A DNA stretch of 47,327 nt, taken from Sandaracinaceae bacterium. GTDB taxonomy: Bacteria; Myxococcota_A; Polyangia; Polyangiales; Sandaracinaceae. The stretch is taken from positions 1 to 47,327 of the forward strand of contig JAHBWG010000076.1 of the NCBI GenBank assembly GCA_019637095.1. Reading direction: 5' to 3'. Below are positions 24,165 to 34,067 of the stretch, in pieces (the first letter of the stretch is position 1; every line of letters starts with the position of its first letter). The notes beneath the pieces are model-generated. The model did no database searches. It was not told the DNA's origin and saw only the letters and a list, made by a program, of their open reading frames with translations. The position numbers and the translations under genes are program-made.

Positions 24165-26204
24165 TTGGGCGAGGCCGTCGTATCCCACTCCGAGCCGACG
24201 TTAGTCCGTGACGAGCATCATGCGGAGATTGGCGTAGACGGCCGCGGTGTGAGCTACGCCCGCCCCCTACGTGAGATCGCAGGGGCGTGGAGTCACACCG
24301 AGTTGACGACCGGCGAGGATCTCCCTGAGGCGCGCGGCTTCGAGGCGATCCAGCCGGAGCGAGATGATCCCGCCGAATCGGACCGATCCGCACGCCTCGC
24401 GGATACACGCTTGTTCGGTTACCTCGATACCTCGAGGCGCGTGCGGGTCGTGATCGAGCTCGATCTCCCTGGCTGTGCGGTTCGAGACCTGCGGCGCGAG
24501 CACGCCGCAGCGGGCGCCTTTCAGGCTGCTCTTGGGAGCTGCGTCGACACCAATGAGCGTGAAAGCCTCGCCCCCTTCGCACGGTGGCTCGAGGGGAGAG
24601 GTGCAACTGACGTCGTGCTGCTTGGGCTCAACCCGTCGATAGCGGCTACTGTCGATGGCAACACCCTGCGAGCGCTGACCGTCTCGGAGCAGGTCGCTCG
24701 TGTCCACTACGACGAGCGTGAGGCCGGGCTGTTGGGATACTCAGGAATCGAAGTCCGGGCGGCGCTCCGTACGCAGACGTTCATCGACGCTGGTCTTAAC
24801 GGGGGTTCTGGAGGTCGTGCAGGTGGGAGTCAGCGACTCGGCGTCCTCGAGCTCAACGACGGGACGAACTTCCCGAACGTTGCGCACGCGGGCTTCGCTG
24901 TCCCCGTGCTTGGTCTCAGTCGGTTCGTCGCGAACCGCGACTGTCGATCTGGCAACTGCGTGAACACGAGTTCTACCGGTATCGACAATCACGGAACGAG
25001 AGTCGCGCGCGTCCTTGCCGGCTCCATTGAACTGGGTACGGACCCGAACATCACCGACCCGTTCGAGCGCACACGTCGAAGCGGCGGGGCGCAACTTGGA
25101 ACTCTCTACTACTACTCAGTCGCCAACACGTGCAGCAGTTGGCGCGCCGCCGTGCAGCGAGCAGTGCTGGACGGCATCGACGTCCTCAACATCTCTGCGT
25201 TCATCACTGATTCGGGTACGATTGGTACCGCACCATGCTGGACCAATGGCAGCTGCGGCGGGCTCTCGGGAGACCTGTTCTCTGCCGCAGAAGCGGGCAC
25301 GCTCGTGGTAGCTGGGATGGGGAACGATGGAGACCCTGGCTTGAACGCCTGTAACGCCAAGTATCCCGCGCGTCACCGCGACGTGTTTGCGGTGGGTGGT
25401 ATCAACACCGACTTTCATACGGTCAACTACGATACGTCGTTGATTGCCAATGCGTCCTCGCGCGGGGGAGTCGACACGCGACTGTGGACCGGGACGATGA
25501 TTCAGCGAGCCCAGGCGGTAGCTGACATTGCCACACCGATGCGCTACCGCTACTTCTATCAGTCTCCTCCTTTCGGCTACGATTCAGCGAACTGGTCCGG
25601 GACTTCACTGGCGGCTCCGGCTGCCGCCGCTGCGCTGGCGATGCTACGACAGCAGTTCGCCTCGATCGGTTGGCCGAACAGCGACGCTCGACTTCTGCAT
25701 GTCCACGGCTTGCTCATGGGTGATTCGTACCACGCAGACCTCGGTTTTGACGAGCCGCGTGGGCTCGACCGGAGGAGCGGGTCCGGGCGCGCTCACTTCC
25801 ACTACCCGTACAGTCCATCACTCGTTTGGCCTTGGGGGTGGGGGTGGCACATCTTCGACATCGGGCCGGGGCAATCAGTGGAGTTCCCAATCGGTGGCGG
25901 GGGGCCGCTGAGCTCGAGTATTCGGCAGTGGAAGGGCGCGATGCTCTGGCGAGAGGTCTACGATGCGTCGGCTCCTGATATCGTTTTCGAGGTGCGGGAT
26001 CATTGCCCATCGGGCGGAGGCGGGCCGGTGGTCATCGCGAGCGACTGGTCCTACGATTACCACAAGCGCATCGAGCTCGGTCAAGGGCTCATAACGAATC
26101 GGTGTCTGCACTACCGTGTGCGTGTGCTTAGTATGGCTGGAGCCAACACACGTCGAGTGTACGTCGCACAGTACTTCCATTCAGGTGACCCCGTCAATCA
26201 CTGA
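24165..26204 (+). CDS. Subtilisin-family (S8) serine protease, lipoprotein leader out of frame
   Basis: The longest start-bounded frame gives 679 residues from TTG 24165. The S8 domain spans about 220-520: H276 in DNHGTRVARVLAG, oxyanion N387 in VVAGMGNDGD, and nucleophile S481 in WSGTSLAAPAAAAAL. The position of the catalytic acid reads RLGVLELNDG, so it is E229 or D232 rather than the usual Asp. A beta-rich C-terminal domain (about 535-679, Gly/Trp-rich) follows. The same frame is open upstream to 24012 and encodes LTALVPILIGCAAGESSS, a lipoprotein signal peptide with lipobox LIGC (Cys 24141-24143). No ATG, GTG or TTG precedes it in frame, so the true start probably lies before the C10 run. 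Codon use is far less GC-biased than in the neighbours, suggesting acquisition. Confidence 0.8.
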   Translation: MGEAVVSHSEPTLVRDEHHAEIGVDGRGVSYARPLREIAGAWSHTELTTGEDLPEARGFEAIQPERDDPAESDRSARLADTRLFGYLDTSRRVRVVIELDLPGCAVRDLRREHAAAGAFQAALGSCVDTNERESLAPFARWLEGRGATDVVLLGLNPSIAATVDGNTLRALTVSEQVARVHYDEREAGLLGYSGIEVRAALRTQTFIDAGLNGGSGGRAGGSQRLGVLELNDGTNFPNVAHAGFAVPVLGLSRFVANRDCRSGNCVNTSSTGIDNHGTRVARVLAGSIELGTDPNITDPFERTRRSGGAQLGTLYYYSVANTCSSWRAAVQRAVLDGIDVLNISAFITDSGTIGTAPCWTNGSCGGLSGDLFSAAEAGTLVVAGMGNDGDPGLNACNAKYPARHRDVFAVGGINTDFHTVNYDTSLIANASSRGGVDTRLWTGTMIQRAQAVADIATPMRYRYFYQSPPFGYDSANWSGTSLAAPAAAAALAMLRQQFASIGWPNSDARLLHVHGLLMGDSYHADLGFDEPRGLDRRSGSGRAHFHYPYSPSLVWPWGWGWHIFDIGPGQSVEFPIGGGGPLSSSIRQWKGAMLWREVYDASAPDIVFEVRDHCPSGGGGPVVIASDWSYDYHKRIELGQGLITNRCLHYRVRVLSMAGANTRRVYVAQYFHSGDPVNH

Positions 26205-26226
26205 GTATCCACCCTCGGAGCCGGTA

Positions 26227-26643
26227 ATGCGATTTCTATCGACAGCAGCAGGAACGCTCGTCCTGGGTTTGCTCCTCGCGGGTTTGTTCCTCGCGCGCAT
26301 GTGCGAAGGGGGCGGCGAGAGCGGCCGGGACGGGGAGGCGGGCGGCTGCGCCACGCTCGATCTGGCTTCGTGCCAGGCGGCGACGAGCTGCGATGCCATC
26401 GTCGGCTACGACGTGACGCAGGAGTCGGGTGCGGGGCAGCTATGCTACCACTTCGCTCGGGCACCGGAAGCCGAGCCGATCCTCGTCCAGTGCGTTCCGC
26501 GCGCGGGTCACGCGGGTAACCTCCTGGAGGGCCTCGCCGTGGACCCGGAGCGCGGGAGGTGCCTGCTGTTTCCGAGCTCGTCGGACATCCCGGCCGATTG
26601 GGCCGTCTGCGGCGACGTGATGCCGTCGTGCAGCGGCGAGTAG
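26227..26643 (+). CDS. Small exported or membrane-anchored cysteine-rich protein
   Basis: A 138-residue protein. The N-terminal hydrophobic segment (about 8-27, TAAGTLVLGLLLAGLFLARMC) is a signal anchor or signal peptide. The mature part has paired cysteines (GGCATLDLASCQAATSCDAI, QLCYHF, VQCVP, RCLLF, VCGDVMPSC) and no recognised domain. It starts 22 bases after the protease stop on the same strand. It probably shares the protease transcript and may be a substrate, inhibitor or surface partner; that is inference from position. It shares the lower-GC stretch with the protease at its 5' end. Confidence 0.65.
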   Translation: MRFLSTAAGTLVLGLLLAGLFLARMCEGGGESGRDGEAGGCATLDLASCQAATSCDAIVGYDVTQESGAGQLCYHFARAPEAEPILVQCVPRAGHAGNLLEGLAVDPERGRCLLFPSSSDIPADWAVCGDVMPSCSGE

Positions 26644-26731
26644 GCGTCGCGGCGGAGGCGCCTTGCGCGCCGATTCGACCTACGAGCGAGCAAGCAAGGG
26701 TACGGCCGCCTCGCACGGGAGCGGGCGACCC

Positions 26732-26760
26732 CTTGACAGCCGCGCGTGGAGGGCCCATTT
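26732..26760 (+). promoter_or_regulatory. Heat-shock (sigma-32-like) promoter of htpG
   Basis: CTTGACA (26732-26738) and GCCCATTT (26753-26760) are 14 bp apart, close to the sigma-32 consensus CTTGAAA and CCCCATnT. The expected transcription start, about 26767, is three bases before the htpG ATG. Confidence 0.6.
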
Positions 26761-26769
26761 CGGGGCCGC

Positions 26770-28650
26770 ATGACGGCCACCACGCATCGCTTCGAGGCGG
26801 AGGTCGAGCAGGTCCTCCGCCTCGTCATCGAGTCGCTCTACAGCAACCGCGAGGTCTTCCTCCGCGAGCTCGTCTCGAACGCGGCGGACGCGCTCGACAA
26901 GCTCCGGTTCGCCGCGGTCACCGACCCGAGCCTCGTCCCGGAGGGCACGTCGCTCGCGATCCGGCTCGTCCCCGACCGCGAGGCGGGCACGCTGACCGTG
27001 TGGGACGACGGGATCGGGATGAGCCGCGAGGAGCTCGTCGAGCACCTCGGCACCATCGCGAAGAGCGGCACGCGCGAGCTCGCGCAGAAGCTCGCGGAGG
27101 CCAAGGAGTCGGGCGACCTGTCGCTGATCGGGCAGTTCGGCGTCGGCTTCTACAGCGCCTACCTGGTCGCCGACCGCGTCGAGGTGGTGAGCCGCAAGGC
27201 CGGTACCGGCGAGGCGCACCGCTGGACGAGCGACGCGAAGGGGACGTTCACCGTCGAGGCGGCGGAGCGCGACACGCACGGGACGAGCGTGATCCTGCAC
27301 CTTGCGGAGGCGCACCGCGAGTACCTCGACCCGGTGCGGCTGCGCGGCCTGGTCGAGCGCTACTCGGACTACCTGAGCTGGCCGGTCGAGCTGCGCACCA
27401 CGAAGAAGCAGGGCGACGACTACGTCGAGGCGTTCGAGAAGATCAACCAGTCGAGCGCGCTCTGGCAGCGGCCGCGCGCGCAGATCGAGGACGACAAGGC
27501 GCGCGAGCTCTACCGGCACCTGACGAGCGACTTCGACGAGCCGCTCGCGTGGCGCCACTTCCGGGTGGAGGGCACGCAGCTCTTCAGCGGGATGCTCTTC
27601 GTGCCGCGGCACGCGCCGTGGACGATGTGGCAGCCGGAGGCCAAGCACGGCGTGCGGCTCTACGTGAAGCGCGTGTTCATCATGGACGACGCGGCCGAGC
27701 TGCTCCCGTCGTGGCTGCGCTTCGTGCGCGGCGTCGTCGACAGCGAGGACCTGCCGCTCAACGTGAGCCGCGAGCTGCTGCAGGACTCGCGCGTCGTCAC
27801 GACGATCAAGAAGCAGCTCGTGAAGCAGACGCTAGACATGCTCGAGGAGCTCGCGAAGGAGCGGCCCGACGACTACGCGACGTTCTGGGCCGCGTTCGGC
27901 CCGGTGCTCAAGGAGGCGCTCCACGCGGAGCCCTCGCGCGCGGCGGAGCTCGCGCCGCTCTTGCGCTTCCACTCCTCCGAGACCGAAGGGCCCACGTCGC
28001 TCGCCGAGGCCAAGGCGCGGATGAAGGAGGGGCAGCCCGCGCTCTACTACGTGCTCGGCGAGTCGCTCGCGCAGGCGCAGCACAGCCCGCACATCGAGGC
28101 GCTGCGCAAGAAGGGCTACGAGGTGCTCTACCTCGTCGATCCCGTCGATCCGTTCGCGATCGGCGCGCTCACCGAGTACGACGGGACGCCGCTCGAGTCG
28201 GCCTCCGACGCGAAGCCCGGCGAGGGCGACGAGGCGCCCGACGAGGATCGCGGCGCGGCGCTCGGCGACCTGCGCTCGCGCTTCCGCACCAAGCTCCAGG
28301 ACGAGGTGAGCGAGGTGCGCCTGAGCGCGCGCTTGGTCGACTCGCCCGTCTGCTTGGTGATGCCGCCCGGCGGCCTGCCGCCGCACTTCGAGCGGCTGCT
28401 CCGCGCGACGCAGAAGGACCTGCCCAAGCAGAAGCGCATCCTCGAGCTCAACCCGAGCCACCCGGTGATCGAGAACCTCCGGCGCCTGCTCGCGGAGGGC
28501 AAGGCGGTGGAGCGCGTCGACGAGTGGATCGCGCTGCTCTACGACCAGGCGAAGATCGCCGAGGGGACGGCGCTCGACGACCCGGCCGCGTTCACGCGGC
28601 GCGTGACCGCGCTGCTGAAGGACGCGACCGAGCGCATGGCCGGCGGCTGA
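26770..28650 (+). CDS. htpG: Molecular chaperone HtpG (Hsp90)
   Basis: A 626-residue bacterial Hsp90, normal length. The GHKL ATPase domain (1-220) has LYSNREVFLRELVSNAADAL then DKLRF (catalytic Glu and Mg-binding Asn), TVWDDGIGMS (nucleotide Asp) and GQFGVGFYSAYLVAD (lid and glycine loop). The middle domain (about 230-485) has SSALWQRPR and LYVKRVFIMDDAAELLPSWLRFVRGVVDSEDLPLNVSREL, with the catalytic-loop Arg conserved. A shorter C-terminal dimerisation domain ends at GG. The ATG at 26770 aligns with the usual family start (THRFEAEVEQVLRLVIESLY). A heat-shock-type promoter lies directly upstream, fitting stress induction. Confidence 0.97.
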   Translation: MTATTHRFEAEVEQVLRLVIESLYSNREVFLRELVSNAADALDKLRFAAVTDPSLVPEGTSLAIRLVPDREAGTLTVWDDGIGMSREELVEHLGTIAKSGTRELAQKLAEAKESGDLSLIGQFGVGFYSAYLVADRVEVVSRKAGTGEAHRWTSDAKGTFTVEAAERDTHGTSVILHLAEAHREYLDPVRLRGLVERYSDYLSWPVELRTTKKQGDDYVEAFEKINQSSALWQRPRAQIEDDKARELYRHLTSDFDEPLAWRHFRVEGTQLFSGMLFVPRHAPWTMWQPEAKHGVRLYVKRVFIMDDAAELLPSWLRFVRGVVDSEDLPLNVSRELLQDSRVVTTIKKQLVKQTLDMLEELAKERPDDYATFWAAFGPVLKEALHAEPSRAAELAPLLRFHSSETEGPTSLAEAKARMKEGQPALYYVLGESLAQAQHSPHIEALRKKGYEVLYLVDPVDPFAIGALTEYDGTPLESASDAKPGEGDEAPDEDRGAALGDLRSRFRTKLQDEVSEVRLSARLVDSPVCLVMPPGGLPPHFERLLRATQKDLPKQKRILELNPSHPVIENLRRLLAEGKAVERVDEWIALLYDQAKIAEGTALDDPAAFTRRVTALLKDATERMAGG

Positions 28651-28726
28651 AGGTCTGGAGGGCGCGCGGCGTTTGAACCGCCATGCGGCGCGTGACAGGC
28701 TCCGCCGACTCTTGCCAGGGGAGCCG

Positions 28727-30523
<1,797 letters not shown>

Positions 30524-30529
30524 GCTGCG

Positions 30530-31063
30530 GTGCTCTGGCGGCTCTACGAGCGGTGGCGCGGGCGGCTCCCGCCGTACGTCGGCGCGCTCGAGCTGCCGGG
30601 GCCCGTGCTCGACCACTTCCGGCGGCGCGGCCTGCGCGACGCGTGGGAGACGCTGCCGCGCGGGGACTGGGTGATCGAGGTGCTGGTGCGCGCGCGGGTC
30701 GAGCCGAGCGCGCTCGACGAGGTCGTCGCGCTGCTCCGCGAGGCCGGCGCGGGCTGGACCGCGCGCGTGGACTGGGGCGCGCTCGCGCGGCGCGAGGACG
30801 GGCCACTCGAGGCGACGCTCCACCCGCTCCTGTGCGCGTACGCCGCGGTCGCGGAGGCGGAGCCCGAGGTGGTCGCCGCACGCGCGGTGATCCGCGAGGT
30901 GCGCCCGCGCTCGCGAGAGGTCGCGCTCGTCGAGCTCGACCGCTACGACCGGTGCTACGCGCGGGTCCAGGCCGAGCTCGCCGACCGGCTGCGCGCGCGG
31001 ATCCCGTTCGAGGTGGTCGAGCGCGCGCTCGGCGCGAGCGCGCGGCGCTCCGCCTATCGATGA
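30530..31063 (+). CDS. Hypothetical protein
   Basis: 177 residues, Arg/Glu/Val-rich, with no signal peptide, membrane helix or recognised motif. It is predicted alpha/beta with strands WVIEVLVRARVEP and SREVALVELDRYDRC and a helical C-terminus (RVQAELADRLRARIPFEVVERAL). It starts at GTG six bases after the acyl-CoA synthetase stop, so the two are almost certainly co-transcribed. Codon bias matches real genes here, with strong third-position GC. No function is assigned. Confidence 0.6.
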   Translation: MLWRLYERWRGRLPPYVGALELPGPVLDHFRRRGLRDAWETLPRGDWVIEVLVRARVEPSALDEVVALLREAGAGWTARVDWGALARREDGPLEATLHPLLCAYAAVAEAEPEVVAARAVIREVRPRSREVALVELDRYDRCYARVQAELADRLRARIPFEVVERALGASARRSAYR

Positions 31064-31107
31064 GCCGCGAGGCGCGCAGACCTCCTCGAAGGGCGTTATC
31101 CTCGGGC

Positions 31108-31557
31108 ATGCGCAACGTCCTGTGCGTCGTCGGGATCGTGGGGTTGACCGCGTGCGGCGGAGGCGACGACGCCGCCGAGCCGGAGCACGCGAGCACCGCG
31201 GGCGGCGAGGACGCCTCCAACCAGAACGCCCCGCCGCCGGAGGCGTACGCGACGCCGAGCCCGCTGCGCGGCTTCGGGGACGAGCCGGCGCGCTCGCGCA
31301 CGAGCCACGAGCAGCCGCTGATGGCGTGCGGCCCCGCCGACTCCTACCGGCGGGTCGCTGAGCACCAGTGCGCGGACGGGCGCGCCCCGCTCGGCGGCGA
31401 CCCCGGCCTCGGCGCGCAGGCGCGCGTCGGCAACGTCGGGCCCAACGCCACGGGCCACATCATCGACCTCTATCGCGTGCCGTGCCCCGAGGGCGACGTG
31501 GAGATCTACGTCGACATGTACGGGTGCCCCGAGATGCAGCGGTTCCTCGTCCCGTGA
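31108..31557 (+). CDS. Small lipoprotein, coupled to DUF4230 gene
   Basis: 149 residues. The signal peptide MRNVLCVVGIVGLTAC has lipobox GLTAC. A disordered Ser/Glu/Pro/Ala-rich linker runs to about residue 70. The C-terminal domain (about 75-149) has spaced cysteines (MACGPADSYRRVAEHQC, VPCPEGDVEIYVDMYGCPEM) that probably form two disulfides. It resembles other short myxobacterial lipoproteins with an '...IIDLYxVPCP...VxIYVDMYxCPE...' ending, of unknown role. Its stop overlaps the GTG of the DUF4230 gene. A TTATCC hexamer lies six bases before the ATG. Confidence 0.7.
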   Translation: MRNVLCVVGIVGLTACGGGDDAAEPEHASTAGGEDASNQNAPPPEAYATPSPLRGFGDEPARSRTSHEQPLMACGPADSYRRVAEHQCADGRAPLGGDPGLGAQARVGNVGPNATGHIIDLYRVPCPEGDVEIYVDMYGCPEMQRFLVP

Positions 31558-32261
31558 GCGAGCTCGACGCGCCCGAGGACGCGCCGCTCGCCGAGCGGCC
31601 CGCGCCCGCGATGGGGCCGCTCTTGCGCGGGTCCGCGACGGTGCTGTTCATCCTGGTGGCCTCGTGCATCGGCGGCGGGCTCGTCGGCTGGGTGCGCGGC
31701 CTCCTCACGCCCGAGCCCGTGCCCGACGAGGTCGTCGCGGTGCGCCCGACGCCGAGCGTGGTGCTCGCGGTGCGCGAGCTCGCGCGGCTCGAGACGACCG
31801 CGTTCCACGTCGAGCGCGTGATCGACATGACGGCGACGCAGCGGCGGCTGTTCGGGCTGATCGAGGCGGAGGACTCGATCCTCCTCGTCGCGGTCGCCGA
31901 CGTGGTCGCGGGCGTCGACCTCTCGCGCGTCTCGGAGCGCGACGTCGTGATCGAGGGCGGCCGCGTGACGATCACGCTGCCCGCGCCGGAGATCTTCACG
32001 GTCGCGCTCGACGGGCAGCGGACGTACGTCTACCGGCGCGACACGGACGCGCTCGCGCGCCGCAACGAGAGCCTCGAGACGCGCGCGCGCCGCGAGGCGG
32101 AGCGCACGCTGCGCGCGGCGGCGCTCGAGGCGGGCATCGAGGAGCGCGCGCGGCAGGGCGCGGAGCGCAGCCTCGGCGCGCTCGTGCGCGCGCTCGGCTA
32201 CGCGGAGGTCGAGCTCCGCTTCCGCGAGCCTGCGCCCGAGGCGCCGGCCGCCGCGCGGTGA
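31554..32261 (+). CDS. DUF4230 membrane-anchored protein
   Basis: 235 residues. One transmembrane helix (about 24-46, GSATVLFILVASCIGGGLVGWV) is followed by a DUF4230-like domain: VVLAVRELARLETTAFHVERVIDM, then LVAVADVVAGVDLSRVSERDV, TITLPAPEIFTVALDGQRTYVYRRDT, and a long charged helix (about 165-215) near the C-terminus. The pattern 'ELxxLETxxxxxxxVI' plus 'GVDLSKI' is characteristic. Family function is unknown. GTG start overlaps the preceding lipoprotein stop (GTGA), so the two are translated together and may form an envelope pair. Confidence 0.8.
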   Translation: MSELDAPEDAPLAERPAPAMGPLLRGSATVLFILVASCIGGGLVGWVRGLLTPEPVPDEVVAVRPTPSVVLAVRELARLETTAFHVERVIDMTATQRRLFGLIEAEDSILLVAVADVVAGVDLSRVSERDVVIEGGRVTITLPAPEIFTVALDGQRTYVYRRDTDALARRNESLETRARREAERTLRAAALEAGIEERARQGAERSLGALVRALGYAEVELRFREPAPEAPAAAR

Positions 32262-32323
32262 AGGTCTGCGAGGTGGGTCCAGCCGCGAGGCGACGCGAGG
32301 AGTCGTGCGAGGAGCTCGGCGAG

Positions 32324-32340
32324 CCGCGGCAACGCCGCGG
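32324..32340 (+). terminator. Possible bidirectional terminator hairpin
   Basis: CCGCGG-CAACG-CCGCGG, six perfect GC pairs, sits between the convergent DUF4230 gene and the minus-strand hypothetical gene. A weaker outer stem (GTGGGTCC near 32272 with GGGCCCAC near 32343) could extend it. No T-run. Confidence 0.4.
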
Positions 32341-32394
32341 ATGGGCCCACATCGGCCGCGGGCGACGGGAGATCCATCGACCGACCTCGAGCCC

Positions 32395-32697
32395 TCACGA
32401 CGTCGCCCACGCCGTCAGCGATGCGGCGACCACGCCTGACCAGGCGTCCTCGGAGCTGCCCTCCCATCGCCACTTCCCCCCGTCGCGGACGAGGAAGCGG
32501 GCGTCGCCGTCGCGGCGCAGCTCGATGCGCGCCGCGTCCGCCGGCGTGACCACCAGCGCGCGCCGCAGGCGGTGCGGCGAGGCGCGGAGCACCGCGTCGA
32601 GCGCCGCCGCGAGCTGCGCGGCGCCGACGGGGTCGGCGCGGTCAGCGCGATTTGCGTCATGCAGTGCCTGTTCGAAGCCGAGCGTCAGCGGATCCAT
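32395..32697 (-). CDS. Hypothetical protein
   Basis: 100 residues from ATG 32697 (MDPLTLGFEQALHDANRADR). An N-terminal helical half (DPVGAAQLAAALDAVLRASPHRLRRALVVTPADAARIEL) is followed by a short beta region (RFLVRDGGKWRWEGSSEDAWSGVV). No family recognised. I prefer this ATG to one three codons upstream because TACGAT sits exactly seven bases before it, a -10-like spacing seen at other starts in the window. It is divergent from the next gene across a 258-bp gap. Confidence 0.5.
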   Translation of the reverse strand: MDPLTLGFEQALHDANRADRADPVGAAQLAAALDAVLRASPHRLRRALVVTPADAARIELRRDGDARFLVRDGGKWRWEGSSEDAWSGVVAASLTAWATS

Positions 32698-32955
32698 CGC
32701 CGCCATCGTATCACGCGCGGGCGATCGCTCCCGCCCGCCGGCGCCCGAGACGGACCTGCTGCCTCCGCGCCGGAGGCGCCGTCGTTGCCGCGCGATCGCG
32801 CTCGTGCCATCCTCCCCGTCGATCCGGCCTCCCGTCCCGCCAGTGCGCACGGGGCCGAGCTCGAGCGTGCGCGTCGGGACGAGGCGCGCGCGGGTGCACG
32901 AGCGGCCCCGCACGAGCGTCGTGCCCGTCTGCTGCGAGCCGAGAGGAAGTGGCCG
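32698..32955 (+). other. Divergent intergenic region
   Basis: Contains the minus-strand -10-like TACGAT (complement of 32705-32710), a small hairpin GCCTCC-GCGCC-GGAGGC (32761-32777), and the ribosome binding site GAGAGGAA before ATG 32956. No gene seen. Confidence 0.5.
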
Positions 32956-33297
32956 ATGAGCAAGTCGTTGAGCCTTCACGACGCCGCCGCGATCGAGCGG
33001 CTGCGGGCCGCCGCGATCGACTTCGGGCGGCGGTGGGCGCGGGAGGTCGTCTCCTCGCTGCACGGGGCCGGGCGGCGCGCCTCGGGCGGCTGGCCCGGGA
33101 CCCTCAGCGAGGCGCGCTCCTACGCGGCGCCGCTCCTGCGCGACACTGCGTTCGAAGCGCCGAGCGACGCGCGCGAGGAGGTCGCGCGCGTGCTCTATGC
33201 GGCCGCGCGAACGGACTGGCTCGGCCGGCGCGACGCGAACCGCGACGATGACGGTCTCGACGAGCTCGCGGTCGCGCCGCGCCGGCGGGCTCACTGA
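32956..33297 (+). CDS. Hypothetical protein
   Basis: 113 residues, helical and strongly charged: LHDAAAIERLRAAAIDFGRRWAREVVSSLHGAGR, EVARVLYAAARTDWLGRRDAN, ending in a basic AVAPRRRAH tail. No recognised domain, signal or membrane segment. A clear ribosome binding site (AGAGGAA, eight bases before ATG) supports it. Its stop overlaps the start of the zinc-ribbon-like gene by one base (TGATG), so both are translated from one message. Confidence 0.6.
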   Translation: MSKSLSLHDAAAIERLRAAAIDFGRRWAREVVSSLHGAGRRASGGWPGTLSEARSYAAPLLRDTAFEAPSDAREEVARVLYAAARTDWLGRRDANRDDDGLDELAVAPRRRAH

Positions 33298-33485
33298 TGT
33301 CGGGCTGCAACGCGATCCTGCCGACCCGCCCGCCCACGACCTGCGGCGCGCAGCGCTACCGTTGCGGGGGGTGCGGCGCGGTCGGGTGCGCCGCGGACCC
33401 GACGTGCCCGCGGCACAACTTCACGGGGACCCTCGCGCACCCCAAGTGCCACCGGTGCGGCGCGAGCCGCCGCGTCGCGGTCTGA
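33297..33485 (+). CDS. Small zinc-ribbon-like protein
   Basis: 62 residues with eight cysteines. YRCGGCGAVGCAADPTCPRHNF and HPKCHRCGASRR contain two CxxC knuckles (C23/C26 and C51/C54), consistent with one or two structural zinc sites. It is coupled to the upstream gene by a TGATG overlap. The paired knuckles and high Arg content suggest nucleic-acid or protein binding; no specific family is recognised. Short, so moderate confidence. Confidence 0.5.
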   Translation: MSGCNAILPTRPPTTCGAQRYRCGGCGAVGCAADPTCPRHNFTGTLAHPKCHRCGASRRVAV

Positions 33486-33523
33486 GCGCGCGCACGAGGG
33501 CGGCGGCGCCCGGCCGCCCCGCT

Positions 33524-34051
33524 TCAGCGCGCGCGGAGCCAGTCGAGGAGCCACTCGAGCGACCGCGTGCGGGGGGCGTCGCTCGCGAGCAGCGCGGCGA
33601 GCGCGACCGGGTCGAAGGCGCGCACCTCGGCGACCTCCTCCGACTGCGGGACGTACGGCCCGTCGTGGGCGCCGCGATAGAGCACGAAGTGCTCGTAGTG
33701 CACGCCCGGCTCCGGCGCGAACGCGCCGAGGCGCTCGAGCGCGGCCTCGACGCCGAGCTCCTCCGCGAGCTCGCGCCGCGCGACCGCGTCGTACACCGCG
33801 TCGAGGTCGTCGTCGGGCCGCGTCGGGTCGGGGTAGTCGGGCTCCTCGACGTGCCCGGACGCTGCGACGTCCCACGCGCCCGGCCACGTGCGCTTGTCCT
33901 GGTGGCGGCGCTGCAAGACCACGCGGCCCGCCGAGTCGTACAAGACGACTTGCACGCTCCGATGCGGCAGGCGCGCGTCGTGGCACTCGGCGCGGCTGAC
34001 CCAGCGCACGAAGCGGTTCTGGTCGTCGACCTCGGCGACGCGGGCGCTCAT
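33524..34051 (-). CDS. Nudix hydrolase, isopentenyl-diphosphate-isomerase/YfcD-like
   Basis: 175 residues with a Nudix fold. VVLQRRHQDKRTWPGAWDVAASGHVEE precedes the Nudix box, which is stretched by an insertion (PDYPDPTRPDDDLDAVYD) before AVARRELAEELGV; the catalytic REL-EE-G core is intact. 'KxTWPGxWDxxxxGHV' is the signature of the IDI/YfcD subgroup. YfcD-like members are uncharacterised hydrolases, and true IDI has a conserved Cys that I do not see in position, so I favour a YfcD-like hydrolase. ATG at 34051. It is transcribed in the same direction as, and 16 bp after, the exported protein gene upstream. Confidence 0.82.
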   Translation of the reverse strand: MSARVAEVDDQNRFVRWVSRAECHDARLPHRSVQVVLYDSAGRVVLQRRHQDKRTWPGAWDVAASGHVEEPDYPDPTRPDDDLDAVYDAVARRELAEELGVEAALERLGAFAPEPGVHYEHFVLYRGAHDGPYVPQSEEVAEVRAFDPVALAALLASDAPRTRSLEWLLDWLRAR

Positions 34052-34067
34052 CGGGCGAGAGCATGCG

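Noticed and set aside
32271-32350. Structured RNA between convergent genes
   Set aside because: Short GC-rich hairpin is adequately explained as a terminator-like element; no wider structure is evident.
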